From: Dyella marensis
Lineage (GTDB): Bacteria > Pseudomonadota > Gammaproteobacteria > Xanthomonadales > Rhodanobacteraceae
Direction: 5' to 3'
Length of the DNA: 64,000 nucleotides
Assembly (NCBI RefSeq): GCF_900112865.1
Contig: NZ_FONH01000004.1
Coordinates: 205,122-269,121 of the forward strand
The translations under genes were made by a program, and so were the position numbers. This document shows positions 13,303 to 22,380 of this stretch, one piece after another. The notes beneath the pieces were generated by a model, which saw only the letters and a program-made list of their open reading frames with translations, searched no databases and had not been told where the DNA came from. The first letter of the stretch is position 1, and every line of letters begins with the position of its first letter.

Positions 13303-14229
13303 ATGTGGAAGGACTGGGTCCGGCCGTTCGTACGTCCCTTGCCGCAGTGGGCGCCGGTGGGTGTTGCGCCGGCATCGCGGCTGGTGACGGCGAGGTTGCG
13401 CTGGGACGGCGAGTCGGTCGATGTGACGGCGGATCACACCGTCGCCTCGCTCAATCCGCTGGTGATCGCGACGAGCGTCGATGCAGGAGAGCGTGCCGTT
13501 CTCGAATATCGGGATGCGGCTGCGGGGCAGCTGCTGGGAACGTTGCGTCTGGTGCGGGATGCTTCGATGGCCGAACCGCAGGCCGCACCGCTTTCGTTCT
13601 ATCGAGTCGAAGCCGGCGCGCATCGTTGCCTGCACTGGCCGCTGCGCGCATGGAATGCCTGGCTGCAGAACCGCAGCATGGCCAGGCATGCGTCGTCGGC
13701 GCACTTGAACATGGATCCTGCCGCCGCGCAGCAGCTGATGATCGCGTACCTGTGTCCGCGACCGGTGGTGCTGGTGTCGGTGGAAGGGGCAGGGCACCGG
13801 AACATCTTCCCGATGGACCTGATCGGTCCGCTCGAACGCAGCGGCCTGTATTCGCTGGCGCTGCGCAGTACCAATGTCTCCGAACCCGTCATGCGCGAGG
13901 TTCGCCGCGTGGCGCTGTCGCATGTGCCGGCTGCGATGAAGCCGGTGGTCTACAAACTCGCGGCACATCACAAGCAGCCGCCGCGGGACTGGGCCGCGCT
14001 GCCGTTTCCCGTGCGACCGTCGAAGACATTCGGCATTCCAACTGTTGCCGGCGCCCTGCGCGTGCAGGAGCTGTCGATCGTGCACAGTCAGACGATCGGC
14101 TTGCATACGTTCTTCGTTGCGCGGGTGGTTTCCACGGAGCAGCTCGCGGACGGCGCCCAGCTGCATCACACCGCAGGCTTCCACCAGGTCTACCGGCGCC
14201 GGCGGCGCCAGCCCTTGCAGGACGCTTGA
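13303..14229 (+). CDS. Flavin-reductase-like (FMN split-barrel) protein
   Basis: A 308-aa protein, second in the cluster, starting 2 nt after the methyltransferase stop. The middle (about 150-290) resembles the flavin-reductase FMN-binding split barrel: CPRPVVLVSVEG, then GHRNIFPMDLIGPL, and near the end IGLHTFFVARVVS, which recalls the family signature IGDHTLFVGEV. The first 130 residues are not recognised. It may supply reduced flavin or bind FMN for a modification step. The assignment rests on local resemblance, not on a clear catalytic set. Confidence 0.6.
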   Translation: MWKDWVRPFVRPLPQWAPVGVAPASRLVTARLRWDGESVDVTADHTVASLNPLVIATSVDAGERAVLEYRDAAAGQLLGTLRLVRDASMAEPQAAPLSFYRVEAGAHRCLHWPLRAWNAWLQNRSMARHASSAHLNMDPAAAQQLMIAYLCPRPVVLVSVEGAGHRNIFPMDLIGPLERSGLYSLALRSTNVSEPVMREVRRVALSHVPAAMKPVVYKLAAHHKQPPRDWAALPFPVRPSKTFGIPTVAGALRVQELSIVHSQTIGLHTFFVARVVSTEQLADGAQLHHTAGFHQVYRRRRRQPLQDA

Positions 14230-14232
14230 GGC

Positions 14233-15402
14233 GTGGACGGAATCGCATCGGCATGGACGCAGGAGCGCAAGCTGGAATGGATCCAGGCTTTGCGTGGCCT
14301 GGCCGCCTTCATGGTGGTGATGGTCCACAGCCGCAGCATGCTGATGGGCTCGGCATCGGGCAGGGCGGTGGCCGAACAGGTGTTGCTGCCGATGGCGATG
14401 GGCGTGGATCTGTTCTTCATCATCAGCGGTTTCCTGATGGTGTGGACCACGCGGGATTTCGACGGCAGCAAGGCGTACGCCTGGACCTTCCTCGTCAAGC
14501 GTTTCGCCAGAATCTGGCCGCTGCTGGCGGTGATGACGCCGGTGGCGCTGGTGGTGGAGCACGGCTTCGGCGGTCTGCTCGATCGCGCGCTGGTGCTTTG
14601 GTATGCAGAAGGACTTGCCTTCATTCCGCATGACCCGGTCGCCTCCGGCATCTATTTCCGGATGGCTGTGGGCGTGGCCTGGACGCTGTGTTTCGAGTGG
14701 TATTTCTACCTGGTGTTCGCCGCCTCGATGCTGTGCGGGCGATGGCGCTATGCAGTCATGGCCGCATGGTTTGCCTTGACCCTGTTGGCTATTCCGCTCG
14801 CCCGTGGGGGCTACCACTTGCACGTGGCCACGCAACCGCTGGTGGCATGGTCCCGGTATGCCAACCTCGCCATCCATCCCATCGTGTGGGATTTCGTCGC
14901 CGGCATGGCGGCAGCGTGGATCTATGGTTCCCGCGTCACGATCCGCTCGACCTGGACGATCTGCGGCGCGATGGCCGTGCTGTTGGTTGCGCTGGCGCTG
15001 GCGTGGCAGCCACTTGGCATGACGAACTTCTTCGGCCCGCAAGGCTGGGGTGCGCCGCTGGCCATCGTGTTCGCCGGCATCGCGCTGTTGGCGAAGGCGG
15101 ATGCGATCAAGGTGCCGCGGTGGTCGGTGTGGCTGGGCGGCATCTCCTATTCGCTGTATCTGGTCCACGTCTATGTGTTCCAGATTGCGCAGCGCATCGC
15201 CGGCGCGCTTCCCTTGAGCCAGCCGACCCTCGAGATCGTGCTGTTCCTGGCCCGTCCTGCGCTTGCCGTGATCTGCGCCTGGGCGGTGTTTCGCTACGTG
15301 GAGTCCCCTGCGTCCGCATCGATGCGCAGGCTGCTGCTGAGCGTGCGTGCACCCAGGCGAATAGAGGCCGGCAGCGCAACATTCGAGTCCAGCCGCCGCT
15401 GA
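14233..15402 (+). CDS. Acyltransferase 3 (OafA/YrhL-type) membrane protein
   Basis: A 389-aa integral membrane acyltransferase of the OafA family, which moves acyl groups (often acetyl) onto sugars or other envelope components. Family motifs are present: IQALRGLAAFMVVMVHS with the catalytic-type His, FFIISGFLMVW, and SYSLYLVHVYVFQI near the C-terminus. About ten hydrophobic helices are visible. The start is GTG, 3 nt after the previous stop, with only a weak GAGG ribosome site, so translational coupling is likely. It ends the three-gene cluster and is followed by a terminator hairpin. Confidence 0.88.
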   Translation: MDGIASAWTQERKLEWIQALRGLAAFMVVMVHSRSMLMGSASGRAVAEQVLLPMAMGVDLFFIISGFLMVWTTRDFDGSKAYAWTFLVKRFARIWPLLAVMTPVALVVEHGFGGLLDRALVLWYAEGLAFIPHDPVASGIYFRMAVGVAWTLCFEWYFYLVFAASMLCGRWRYAVMAAWFALTLLAIPLARGGYHLHVATQPLVAWSRYANLAIHPIVWDFVAGMAAAWIYGSRVTIRSTWTICGAMAVLLVALALAWQPLGMTNFFGPQGWGAPLAIVFAGIALLAKADAIKVPRWSVWLGGISYSLYLVHVYVFQIAQRIAGALPLSQPTLEIVLFLARPALAVICAWAVFRYVESPASASMRRLLLSVRAPRRIEAGSATFESSRR

Positions 15403-15442
15403 TTTTCTCGCCCGATCGCCGCGCTGCGAGGCCCGGAAACGA

Positions 15443-15471
15443 CGAAGCCCGCCTTGCGGCGGGCTTCGTTT
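15443..15471. terminator. Hairpin terminator between acyltransferase and tRNA-Leu
   Basis: An 11-bp perfect stem (15443-15453 with 15458-15468) has a TTGC loop. T-rich flanks on both strands (GTTT on plus, GTCGTTT on minus) suit termination of the acyltransferase and of the leftward tRNA gene. Confidence 0.75.
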
Positions 15472-15476
15472 ACAAT

Positions 15477-15561
<85 letters not shown>

Positions 15562-15602
15562 AGGTGTCCCGCGCGTCGCTAAGCGAGCTGCGTGAGCCGC
15601 GT

Positions 15603-15631
15603 AGATTAGGGATGGAGCAGTGGGTTGTCAA
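15603..15631 (-). promoter_or_regulatory. Sigma-70 promoter of tRNA-Leu
   Basis: Minus-strand -35 TTGACA (15626-15631), 17-bp spacer, -10 TAATCT (15603-15608). It is followed by the GC-rich discriminator ACGCGGC, typical of stringently controlled stable-RNA promoters. The tRNA starts about 42 nt downstream of the -10. Confidence 0.85.
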
Positions 15632-15698
15632 CTATTCTTTGACCGTTTCTTCATCGCGCGTCGCCGGACCGGCGGAGCGCCTCCATCAAGGCCGATAA

Positions 15699-18278
15699 GT
15701 GACCAAAAAAAATAAGGACCAGCCGGCCAGCGCCGGCAAGAAGAAGACCTCCAGCCGCCCGGCCGTGCCCGGCAAGGCGGCACCGGCGCCGCGCAAGCGT
15801 GCCGCGTCGGCGCCGGCCGCGCGCGATGCGGCCGATCCCCATGCCGAGCGCGAGGCCCAGCGCTACGAGCGCCCGATTCCCAGCCGCGAGGCGATCCTCG
15901 CCCTCCTGACCGAGCGCGGCGAGCTGCTGTCCGAGGCGCGCATCGCCGAGGCGCTGCAATTGCACGACGAGTACGACCTGCACGCGCTGCGCAAGCGCCT
16001 GGGCGCGATGGTGCGCGACGGGCAGCTGCTGCTCGGCCGCCGTGGCGGCTACGCGCCCAGCAACAAGCTCGACCTGATCGCCGGCCAGGTGCTGGCCAAT
16101 GCCGAGGGCTACGGTTTCCTGCGCCCGGACGACGGCACGGAAGACCTGTACCTGTCCCCGCAGCAGATGCGCCAGGTGCTGCACGGCGACCGCGTGCTCG
16201 CCAGCGTGGTCGGCCTGGACCGGCGCGGCCGCAAGCAGGGCGCCATCGTCGAAGTGCTGCAGCGCCGTTCGCCGCGGCTGGTCGGCCGCGTGCTGCTGGA
16301 GAACGGCGTGACCATGGTGGCGCCGGACGATCGCCGCGTGCACCAGGACATCATGATCAAGCCCGGCCAGGACCAGGGTGCGCGCAACGGCCAGATCGTG
16401 GTGGTCGAGATCACCGATCCGCCCACGCCGCACCGTGGCCCGATGGGCAACATCCTCGCCGTGCTGGGCGAGCGCCTGGAACCCTCGCTGCTGGTGGAGA
16501 TGGCGATCGCCAGCTACGACCTGCCGCGCGAATGGCCGGCTGAAGTGACGCGCGAAGCGGCCCAGGTCGAGCCGAAGGTGACCGCCGCCGAGCGCGAGGG
16601 CAGGGTGGACCTGCGCGCGCTGCCGCTGGTGACCATCGACGGCGCCGACGCGCGCGACTTCGACGATGCCGTGTATGCCGAGCCCAGGCGTGGCGGCGGC
16701 TACCGCCTGGTGGTGGCGATCGCCGATGTCTCGCACTACGTGCCGGTCGGCGGCGCGCTGGACCGGGAGGCCTACGAGCGCAGCACGTCCACCTATTTCC
16801 CCGGCTTCGTGGTGCCGATGCTGCCGGAGACGCTGTCCAACGGCATCTGCTCGCTCAACCCCAAGGTCGAACGCTTGTGCATGGTCTGCGACATGACCGT
16901 GGACGAGGAGGGCGAGGTCATCCGCTCCAAGTTCTACAGCGCGGTGATGTACTCGCACGCGCGCTGCACCTACGACCGCGTGTGGCAGGCGATCGGCCTT
17001 AACGATGCGGACGCGCGCCACGAACTGGCCGACGTGCTGCCGCAGCTGGAAAACCTGCACGGGCTGTACCAGCTGCTCGCCGCGCAGCGCAAGCGCCGTG
17101 GCGCGATCGACTTCGAAACGCCGGAGGTGAAGTTCCGCCTCGACAACACCGGCGACGTGGTGGCGATGGGCGCCACCGAGCGCAACGACGCGCACAAGCT
17201 GATCGAGGAGTGCATGATCGCCGCCAACGTGCAGGCGGCCATGTTCCTGGAAAAGAAAAAGATTCCCGCGCTGTTCCGCGCGCATGAACAACCGCCGGAA
17301 GAAAAGTACGAGGACGTGCAGCAGTTCCTGCGCGAATTCAAGCTGCGCCTGCCGCCGCTGGACGAAGTCACGCCCGGCGATTTCGCCGACGTGCTGCGCA
17401 TGGTCAAGGACCGTCCCGAGCGCGAGCTGGTGCAGTCGGTGCTGCTGCGCGCGCAGAGCCTGGCGGCCTACCAGCCGGACAACCGCGGCCACTTCGGCCT
17501 GGCGCTGGAAGCCTATGCGCACTTCACCTCGCCGATCCGCCGCTATCCGGACCTGCTGGTGCATCGCGCGATCCGCTACGCGGTGGGCGGCGGCAAGCCG
17601 GCCGACTACGTGTACAGCCCGGCGCAGATGGCCGCGATGGCGCTGCACTGCTCGCAGCGCGAACGCCGCGCCGAGGAAGCCGAGCGCGACGTGGACGAGC
17701 GCTACAAGTGCGCATGGATGTCCAAGCATGTGGGCAGCGAGTTCGACGGCACGGTCACCGGCGTCACCTCGTTCGGCCTGTTCGTGGAACTGAAGGAATC
17801 GAGGGTCTCCGGCCTGGTGCATATCAGCCAGCTGTCCAACGACTACTACCACTTCGATCCGATCCGCCACCTGCTGAAGGGCGAGCGCAGCGGCGCGCAG
17901 TTCCGCCTGGGCGACCATGTGCGCGTGCAGGTGCTGCGCGCCAGCCTGGAGGACCGCAAGATCGACTTCCGCCTGGTCGGCAAGCGCGAGCCCTTCGCGC
18001 CGCCGCCGCGTGCCGAGCGCGCCTACGACTACGCGCAGTCCGGTGAACGCTATTCGCTGCCGAAGCTGCCCAAGGCGCCGGAGCAGGGACGCAAACCCGG
18101 CCCGTCGCGCGATAATGCGCGCGATGCGGCGCCGCCGTCGCGCTTCTCTGCAGGCGGCGCCAAGGCGAAATCAGCGGGCGGAGCGAAGGGCAAGGGCGGC
18201 GCGCCGCGCAAGCCGGGTCCGGCATCCGGCAAACCCCGCTCCGACAAGGGCCAGGGTAAGGGCAAGGGCAAGCGATGA
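15699..18278 (+). CDS. rnr: Ribonuclease R
   Basis: An 859-aa RNase R, the 3'-to-5' hydrolytic exoribonuclease that degrades structured RNA and helps in rRNA and tmRNA quality control. Order of domains: Lys/Ala-rich N-tail, winged-helix (about 65-110), cold-shock domains, the RNB catalytic domain with DGADARDFDDA at 314-324 carrying the metal-binding aspartates, S1 domain (about 680-765, starting FDGTVTGVTSFGLFVEL), and a low-complexity basic tail ending KGKGKGKR. The start is GTG. The stop overlaps the rlmB start as ATGA, a conserved rnr-rlmB pairing. Confidence 0.96.
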   Translation: MTKKNKDQPASAGKKKTSSRPAVPGKAAPAPRKRAASAPAARDAADPHAEREAQRYERPIPSREAILALLTERGELLSEARIAEALQLHDEYDLHALRKRLGAMVRDGQLLLGRRGGYAPSNKLDLIAGQVLANAEGYGFLRPDDGTEDLYLSPQQMRQVLHGDRVLASVVGLDRRGRKQGAIVEVLQRRSPRLVGRVLLENGVTMVAPDDRRVHQDIMIKPGQDQGARNGQIVVVEITDPPTPHRGPMGNILAVLGERLEPSLLVEMAIASYDLPREWPAEVTREAAQVEPKVTAAEREGRVDLRALPLVTIDGADARDFDDAVYAEPRRGGGYRLVVAIADVSHYVPVGGALDREAYERSTSTYFPGFVVPMLPETLSNGICSLNPKVERLCMVCDMTVDEEGEVIRSKFYSAVMYSHARCTYDRVWQAIGLNDADARHELADVLPQLENLHGLYQLLAAQRKRRGAIDFETPEVKFRLDNTGDVVAMGATERNDAHKLIEECMIAANVQAAMFLEKKKIPALFRAHEQPPEEKYEDVQQFLREFKLRLPPLDEVTPGDFADVLRMVKDRPERELVQSVLLRAQSLAAYQPDNRGHFGLALEAYAHFTSPIRRYPDLLVHRAIRYAVGGGKPADYVYSPAQMAAMALHCSQRERRAEEAERDVDERYKCAWMSKHVGSEFDGTVTGVTSFGLFVELKESRVSGLVHISQLSNDYYHFDPIRHLLKGERSGAQFRLGDHVRVQVLRASLEDRKIDFRLVGKREPFAPPPRAERAYDYAQSGERYSLPKLPKAPEQGRKPGPSRDNARDAAPPSRFSAGGAKAKSAGGAKGKGGAPRKPGPASGKPRSDKGQGKGKGKR

Positions 18279-19021
18279 GCGAAAGTTGGATCGTCGGGAT
18301 CAACCCGGTCGAAGGCGCGTTGAGCAACGACGCCGAACGCATACGCGAAGTGCTGGTCGAGAACGGCCAGCGCAACGCGCGCGTGCATGAGCTGGCGGAG
18401 CGCGCCAAGGCCCTGCGCATTCCGGTGCACCACCGCCCGCGCGAGCAGCTGGACAAGGTTGCCGGCGAGGCGCGGCACCAGGGCGTGGTGGCGCGTTATG
18501 AGGCGCCGCCGATGGCGAGCGAGGGCGACCTTCCGGAACTGCTCGAACAGGCCGGCGCGCAGGCGCTGGTGCTGGTGCTCGATGGCGTCACCGATCCGCA
18601 CAATCTCGGCGCCTGCCTGCGCAGCGCGGCGGCGGCCAAGGTCACCGCGGTGATCGTGCCGAAGGACCGCGCCGTCGGCCTTACGCCGGTGGTGCGCCGC
18701 GCTTCCGCCGGCGGCGCCGACCGCGTGCCGCTGATCGCCGCCACCAACCTGGCGCGCGCGCTGCGCACGCTGAAGGACGCCGGCGTGTGGATCACCGGGC
18801 TGGCGGGCGAGACGGAAACCTCTGTCTACGATATCGACCTGAAGGGCCCGGTGGCCCTGGTGCTCGGCAGCGAAGGCGAGGGCATGCGCCGCCTCACGCG
18901 CGAGACCTGCGATTTCCTGGCCAGAATCCCGATGCCGGGCGCGATGGAGAGCCTCAACGTCTCCGTCGCCACCGGTGTGGTCCTGTTCGAGGCCCTGCGG
19001 CAAAGGAGCGCGAAACGATGA
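18275..19021 (+). CDS. rlmB: 23S rRNA (guanosine-2251-2'-O)-methyltransferase
   Basis: A 248-aa SPOUT (TrmH-type) methyltransferase that modifies G2251 in the ribosomal P-loop. Residues 1-75 form the substrate-binding domain ([12 protein letters not shown]). The knot shows the three family motifs: [25 protein letters not shown] and [18 protein letters not shown]. It overlaps rnr by ATGA upstream and the small membrane protein by ATGA downstream, so the three are translationally coupled. Confidence 0.96.
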   Translation: MSESWIVGINPVEGALSNDAERIREVLVENGQRNARVHELAERAKALRIPVHHRPREQLDKVAGEARHQGVVARYEAPPMASEGDLPELLEQAGAQALVLVLDGVTDPHNLGACLRSAAAAKVTAVIVPKDRAVGLTPVVRRASAGGADRVPLIAATNLARALRTLKDAGVWITGLAGETETSVYDIDLKGPVALVLGSEGEGMRRLTRETCDFLARIPMPGAMESLNVSVATGVVLFEALRQRSAKR

Positions 19022-19299
19022 ATATCCTGTGGCACGACTGGGCCGGTTATCTCGGCGTGGTGCTGGTGCTGCTGGCCTTCCTGCTGCTGCAGGCGCGCAA
19101 GCTGCACGGCAACGGGCTGGTCTATCAGCTGATGAACGTGCTGGGCGCGCTGGGCGTGATGCTGTCCCTGCTGTTCGGCAGCTTCAACGCCTCGGCCTTC
19201 GTGATGCAGCTGGCATGGATGGTGATCGGCATCTACGGCATCGCCAACAGCGCGCGCGTGCGGCGCGAGCTGAGGGACGTGGAACGCCGCATCACCTGA
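19018..19299 (+). CDS. Small membrane protein (CBU_0592-like)
   Basis: A 93-aa inner-membrane protein with three hydrophobic stretches: [18 protein letters not shown], then [19 protein letters not shown], then [17 protein letters not shown] charged tail ([14 protein letters not shown]) follows. The pattern resembles the CBU_0592 family of uncharacterised small membrane proteins. The start codon overlaps the rlmB stop (ATGA). No function is known. Confidence 0.8.
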   Translation: MNILWHDWAGYLGVVLVLLAFLLLQARKLHGNGLVYQLMNVLGALGVMLSLLFGSFNASAFVMQLAWMVIGIYGIANSARVRRELRDVERRIT

Positions 19300-19332
19300 A
19301 TGACGGGTCAGGAGCCGGCGTCCGCGGCTTGG

Positions 19333-19338
19333 TAGAAT
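19333..19338 (+). promoter_or_regulatory. Probable -10 element upstream of sugE riboswitch
   Basis: TAGAAT lies 28 nt before the first riboswitch hairpin, a sensible distance for the transcription start. There is no good -35, so support is limited. Confidence 0.4.
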
Positions 19339-19365
19339 GCGCGGGCTCCGGCCCCGGGCCGGCTT

Positions 19366-19411
19366 GCGGGGACGACCCCGCTCGTATCTTCCCTCGCGGG
19401 GACGACCCTGC
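19366..19411 (+). promoter_or_regulatory. Guanidine-II (mini-ykkC) riboswitch
   Basis: Two matching hairpins, GCGGGG-ACGA-CCCCGC at 19366-19381 and GCGGGG-ACGA-CCCTGC at 19396-19411, are separated by 14 nt. The ACGA tetraloops on GC-rich stems are the defining mini-ykkC feature; each loop half binds one guanidinium. The second stem has one G-T wobble. A further 7-bp hairpin at 19431-19449 lies between the aptamer and the sugE ribosome site and may form the expression platform. The downstream gene is the classic target. Confidence 0.92.
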
Positions 19412-19475
19412 CGTTGCGTCGGATGCCGTCCGCACGCGCAAGGCGTGCGTCGACTTGGCTCCCAAGGAGTCTGTC

Positions 19476-19799
19476 ATGCCCTGGATCTATCTGCTGCTCG
19501 CCGGCCTGTTCGAGATCGGCTGGGCGATCGGCCTGAAGTACACCGAAGGCTTCAGCCGCCTGTGGCCCACCGTGGGCACGGTGGCGGCGATGACCGCCAG
19601 CATCATCCTGCTTGCGCTGGCGGTGAAGACCTTGCCGATCGGCACGGCCTACGCGGTGTGGACCGGCATCGGCGCAGTCGGCGCAGTCATTCTCGGCATC
19701 GTGCTGTTCGGCGATCCGGCTACGCCGGCGCGGCTGTTGTGCGTGGCCTTGATCTTCGTCGGCATCATCGGTTTGAAGTTGACGGGCGGGGCGCACTGA
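19476..19799 (+). CDS. sugE: SMR-family guanidinium exporter SugE/Gdx
   Basis: A 107-aa small multidrug resistance protein with four transmembrane helices. It works as a dual-topology dimer in proton antiport. The essential Glu is E13 in [16 protein letters not shown], and the SugE/Gdx-type segment [15 protein letters not shown] is present, unlike the EmrE multidrug subtype. A guanidine-II riboswitch in the leader supports guanidinium as the real substrate. ATG follows AAGGAG. A shared bidirectional terminator separates it from phoU. Confidence 0.95.
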   Translation: MPWIYLLLAGLFEIGWAIGLKYTEGFSRLWPTVGTVAAMTASIILLALAVKTLPIGTAYAVWTGIGAVGAVILGIVLFGDPATPARLLCVALIFVGIIGLKLTGGAH

Positions 19800-19840
19800 C
19801 GCATTGGCGAAACCGACCATCGCGGTATCTGGCCGCGTCC

Positions 19841-19873
19841 GTTGGGGTTCGCCTGTGGCTCACCCCAACCTAC
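19841..19873 (-). repeat. Single GTAG-type REP unit
   Basis: One unit of the family seen at 4179. Read on the minus strand it begins GTAGGTTGGGGT and ends ACCCCAAC. It lies between sugE and the bidirectional terminator. Confidence 0.85.
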
Positions 19874-19904
19874 GAAAAAGCCCGCCGGTCAGGCGGGCTT
19901 TTTC
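19874..19904. terminator. Bidirectional terminator between sugE and phoU
   Basis: A 13-bp perfect stem (GAAAAAGCCCGCC at 19874-19886, complement at 19892-19904) has a 5-nt loop. The A-run and T-run flanks allow termination from either side. Confidence 0.93.
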
Positions 19905-19924
19905 TTTTGCGGCGATGAGCCGGC

Positions 19925-20659
19925 TTACTCGGAACGGTCGCCCAGCCTGGTCATCTCCGGATTGGAGGTGAAGTCGCGCTTGCTGCGCTGGGTGGCCAGC
20001 GGCTCGCCGTGCACCTGGAACCAGATGTTCTCGGCGATGTTGGTCGCATGGTCGCCGATGCGCTCGATGTTCTTGGCCATGAACAGCAGGTGCGTGCACG
20101 GCGTGATGTTGCGCGGGTCTTCCATCATGTAGGTGAGCAGCTGGCGGAAGTAGCCGGTGTAGGCCTCGTCCAGCAGGGCGTCGTCCTTCCACACCTGGTA
20201 GGCGCGCTCGGCGTCGCGGTCGCGGTAGGCGACCAGCACTTCGCGCACTTCGCCGGCGGCGAGCTCGGCGAGATAGCCCAGGCCGTTGGTCGGCGCGATC
20301 GGCGCCACCATCGACAGCGGGATGGAGCGCTTGGCCACGTTGGCGGCGTAGTCGCCGATGCGTTCGATGTCGGCCGCGATGCGCAGCGCGGCGAACACAT
20401 TGCGCAGGTCGCCGGCGATCGGCGCGCGCAGCGCCAGCAGGCGCACCACGTCGTGGCTGATTTCCTGTTCGAGCTGGTCGATCGCGTCGTCGTTGGCGAC
20501 CACGCGCTGGGCGGCGCGCTCGTCGCGGCGCTCGACCACGTCGATCGCCGATTCGAGCTGCGTCACGGCCAGCTCGCCCATGCGCACGATCTCGCCGGTG
20601 AGGCGGGTGAGCTCGTCGTCGTAGCTTTTGATGATGTGTTCTTTGTTGCTGCCGCTCAT
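19925..20659 (-). CDS. phoU: Phosphate signalling regulator PhoU
   Basis: A 244-aa protein made of two PhoU three-helix repeats. Both contain the metal-binding E/DxxxD patterns (RIAADIERIGDYAANVAK in the first, FMAKNIERIGDHATNIAE in the second). It links PstSCAB transport state to PhoR kinase activity and keeps the Pho regulon off when phosphate is high. It is the last gene of the pst block, 49 nt after pstB, which is the usual order. Confidence 0.97.
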   Translation of the reverse strand: MSGSNKEHIIKSYDDELTRLTGEIVRMGELAVTQLESAIDVVERRDERAAQRVVANDDAIDQLEQEISHDVVRLLALRAPIAGDLRNVFAALRIAADIERIGDYAANVAKRSIPLSMVAPIAPTNGLGYLAELAAGEVREVLVAYRDRDAERAYQVWKDDALLDEAYTGYFRQLLTYMMEDPRNITPCTHLLFMAKNIERIGDHATNIAENIWFQVHGEPLATQRSKRDFTSNPEMTRLGDRSE

Positions 20660-20708
20660 ATGCGTTTTCGCCTGCGTTGAGGGGAATGGGCGGTGAAGCC
20701 CCCTGGCC

Positions 20709-21515
20709 TTAGCCGAAGCGACCCGTAATGTAGTCTTCGGTCTGCTTCTTGCCGGGCTTCGTGAAAATCTGCTCGGTGCGGTCGAACTCGATCAGCTCGC
20801 CCAGGTACATGAAGGCGGTGAGGTCCGAACAGCGCGCCGCCTGCTGCATGTTATGGGTGACGATGACGATGGTGTACTCGCTCTTGAGCTCTTCCACCAG
20901 CTGCTCGATGCGGCCGGTGGCGATCGGGTCCAGCGCCGAGGTCGGCTCGTCCAGCAGCAGCACCTCGGGCTTGAGCGCGATGCCACGGGCGATGCACAGG
21001 CGCTGCTGCTGGCCGCCGGAGAGGCCGAGCGCGTTCTGCTTGAGCTTGTCCTTCACCTCGTCCCACAGCGCGGCGCTGCGCAGCGCCTGCTCGACGCGGA
21101 TCTCCATGTCGGCGCGCGACAGGCGCTCGTGGTGGCGGATGCCGTAGGCCACGTTCTCGAAGATGGTCATCGGGAACGGCACCGGCTTCTGGAACACCAT
21201 GCCGACCTTGCTGCGCAGCTTGTTCATCGAATAACGCGTGTCGAGGATGTTCTCCTCGTCCAGCATGATCTCGCCCTTGGCCTCGAGCTTGGGGTAGATC
21301 GCATAGATGCGGTTGAAGATGCGCAGCAGCGTGGACTTGCCGCAACCGGAGGGGCCGATGATCGCGGTGACCTTCTTCTCCGGGATGTCCATGTTGATGC
21401 CTTTCAGCGCATGGAAGCCGTTGTAGTAGAAGTTCAGGTCACGCACGCGCAGCTTGGTCGGCGCCAGCGCGGCGGCGGGCTGCGGATGAATGCCGGCGGC
21501 GGCGGACTCAGTCAT
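20709..21515 (-). CDS. pstB: Phosphate ABC transporter ATP-binding protein
   Basis: A 268-aa ABC ATPase that powers the PstAC permease. Walker A is GPSGCGKST at 54-62, the signature is LSGGQQQR, Walker B is [12 protein letters not shown], and the switch His is in [14 protein letters not shown] short N-terminal extension (about 20 residues, Ala/Pro-rich) precedes the conserved core. Its start overlaps the pstA stop by 8 nt. Confidence 0.98.
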   Translation of the reverse strand: MTESAAAGIHPQPAAALAPTKLRVRDLNFYYNGFHALKGINMDIPEKKVTAIIGPSGCGKSTLLRIFNRIYAIYPKLEAKGEIMLDEENILDTRYSMNKLRSKVGMVFQKPVPFPMTIFENVAYGIRHHERLSRADMEIRVEQALRSAALWDEVKDKLKQNALGLSGGQQQRLCIARGIALKPEVLLLDEPTSALDPIATGRIEQLVEELKSEYTIVIVTHNMQQAARCSDLTAFMYLGELIEFDRTEQIFTKPGKKQTEDYITGRFG

Positions 21516-22380
21516 GGGACACCTTGTTGCGGGAGAGGATCAGGCGGGAGATCAGGCTCAGCGCGAGCACGAACATGGTGACGACGAAGGCGCCGGCCCA
21601 GGCGATCGCGTTGATCGCCGGGTCCGGATCCTTGGTGTACTCGTAGATCGCCTGGGGCAGGCTCGGCATCTTGTCCATCGGGTTGAAGGTCAGGAAGTTG
21701 TTGCCGAACGCGGTAAACAGCAGCGGCGCGGTCTCGCCGCTGATGCGCGCCAGCGCCAGCAGCACGCCGGTGATGATGCCCGAGCGCGAGGCGCGGATCA
21801 GGATCTGCAGGGTCAGCTTCCACTGCGGGATGCCCAGCGACAGCGCCGCCTCGCGCAGGGTGGAAGGCACCAGGCGCAGCATCTCGTCGGTGGTGCGCAC
21901 GATCACCGGCAGGGCGATCAGCGCCAGCGCGATGCCGCCGGCCAGGCCCGAGAAGGTGGTGTCGCCGTGGGTGAGCGCCGTGGTCGGCAACACCACGATG
22001 GTGTAGACGAACAGGCCCAGCACGATCGACGGCGCCGACAGCAGGATGTCGTTGAGGAAGCGGATCGTCTCGCCCAGCTTGGTGCGGTTGGCGTACTCGG
22101 CCAGCCAGGTGCCGGCCAGCACGCCGATCGGCGTGGCGATGGCGATGCCCAGCAGGTCCAGGATCAGGCTGCCGACCATGGCGTTGGCCAGGCCGCCGTT
22201 TTCGCGGTACACCGAGATCTTGCTGAACAGGTTCCAGTTGATCGCGCCGATGCCCTGGCGCAGCGTCTCCCACAGGATCCAGGCCAGGAAGATCAGGCCG
22301 ATCAGGGTGGCCACGGAACTCAGGCCCAGCGCGACCACATTCTTGATGCGGCGGCGCAGATAGAGCGAGGAGGACTTCAT
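21508..22380 (-). CDS. pstA: Phosphate ABC transporter permease PstA
   Basis: A 290-aa inner-membrane permease with six predicted helices and the coupling-helix region [16 protein letters not shown], followed by [20 protein letters not shown], as in the PstA family. It forms the channel with PstC and couples to PstB. The chosen ATG at 22380 shares its A with the pstC TGA stop (TGATG), so the two are translationally coupled. The frame remains open far upstream, but that part lies antiparallel to or inside pstC and is not coding. Confidence 0.97.
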   Translation of the reverse strand: MKSSSLYLRRRIKNVVALGLSSVATLIGLIFLAWILWETLRQGIGAINWNLFSKISVYRENGGLANAMVGSLILDLLGIAIATPIGVLAGTWLAEYANRTKLGETIRFLNDILLSAPSIVLGLFVYTIVVLPTTALTHGDTTFSGLAGGIALALIALPVIVRTTDEMLRLVPSTLREAALSLGIPQWKLTLQILIRASRSGIITGVLLALARISGETAPLLFTAFGNNFLTFNPMDKMPSLPQAIYEYTKDPDPAINAIAWAGAFVVTMFVLALSLISRLILSRNKVSHD

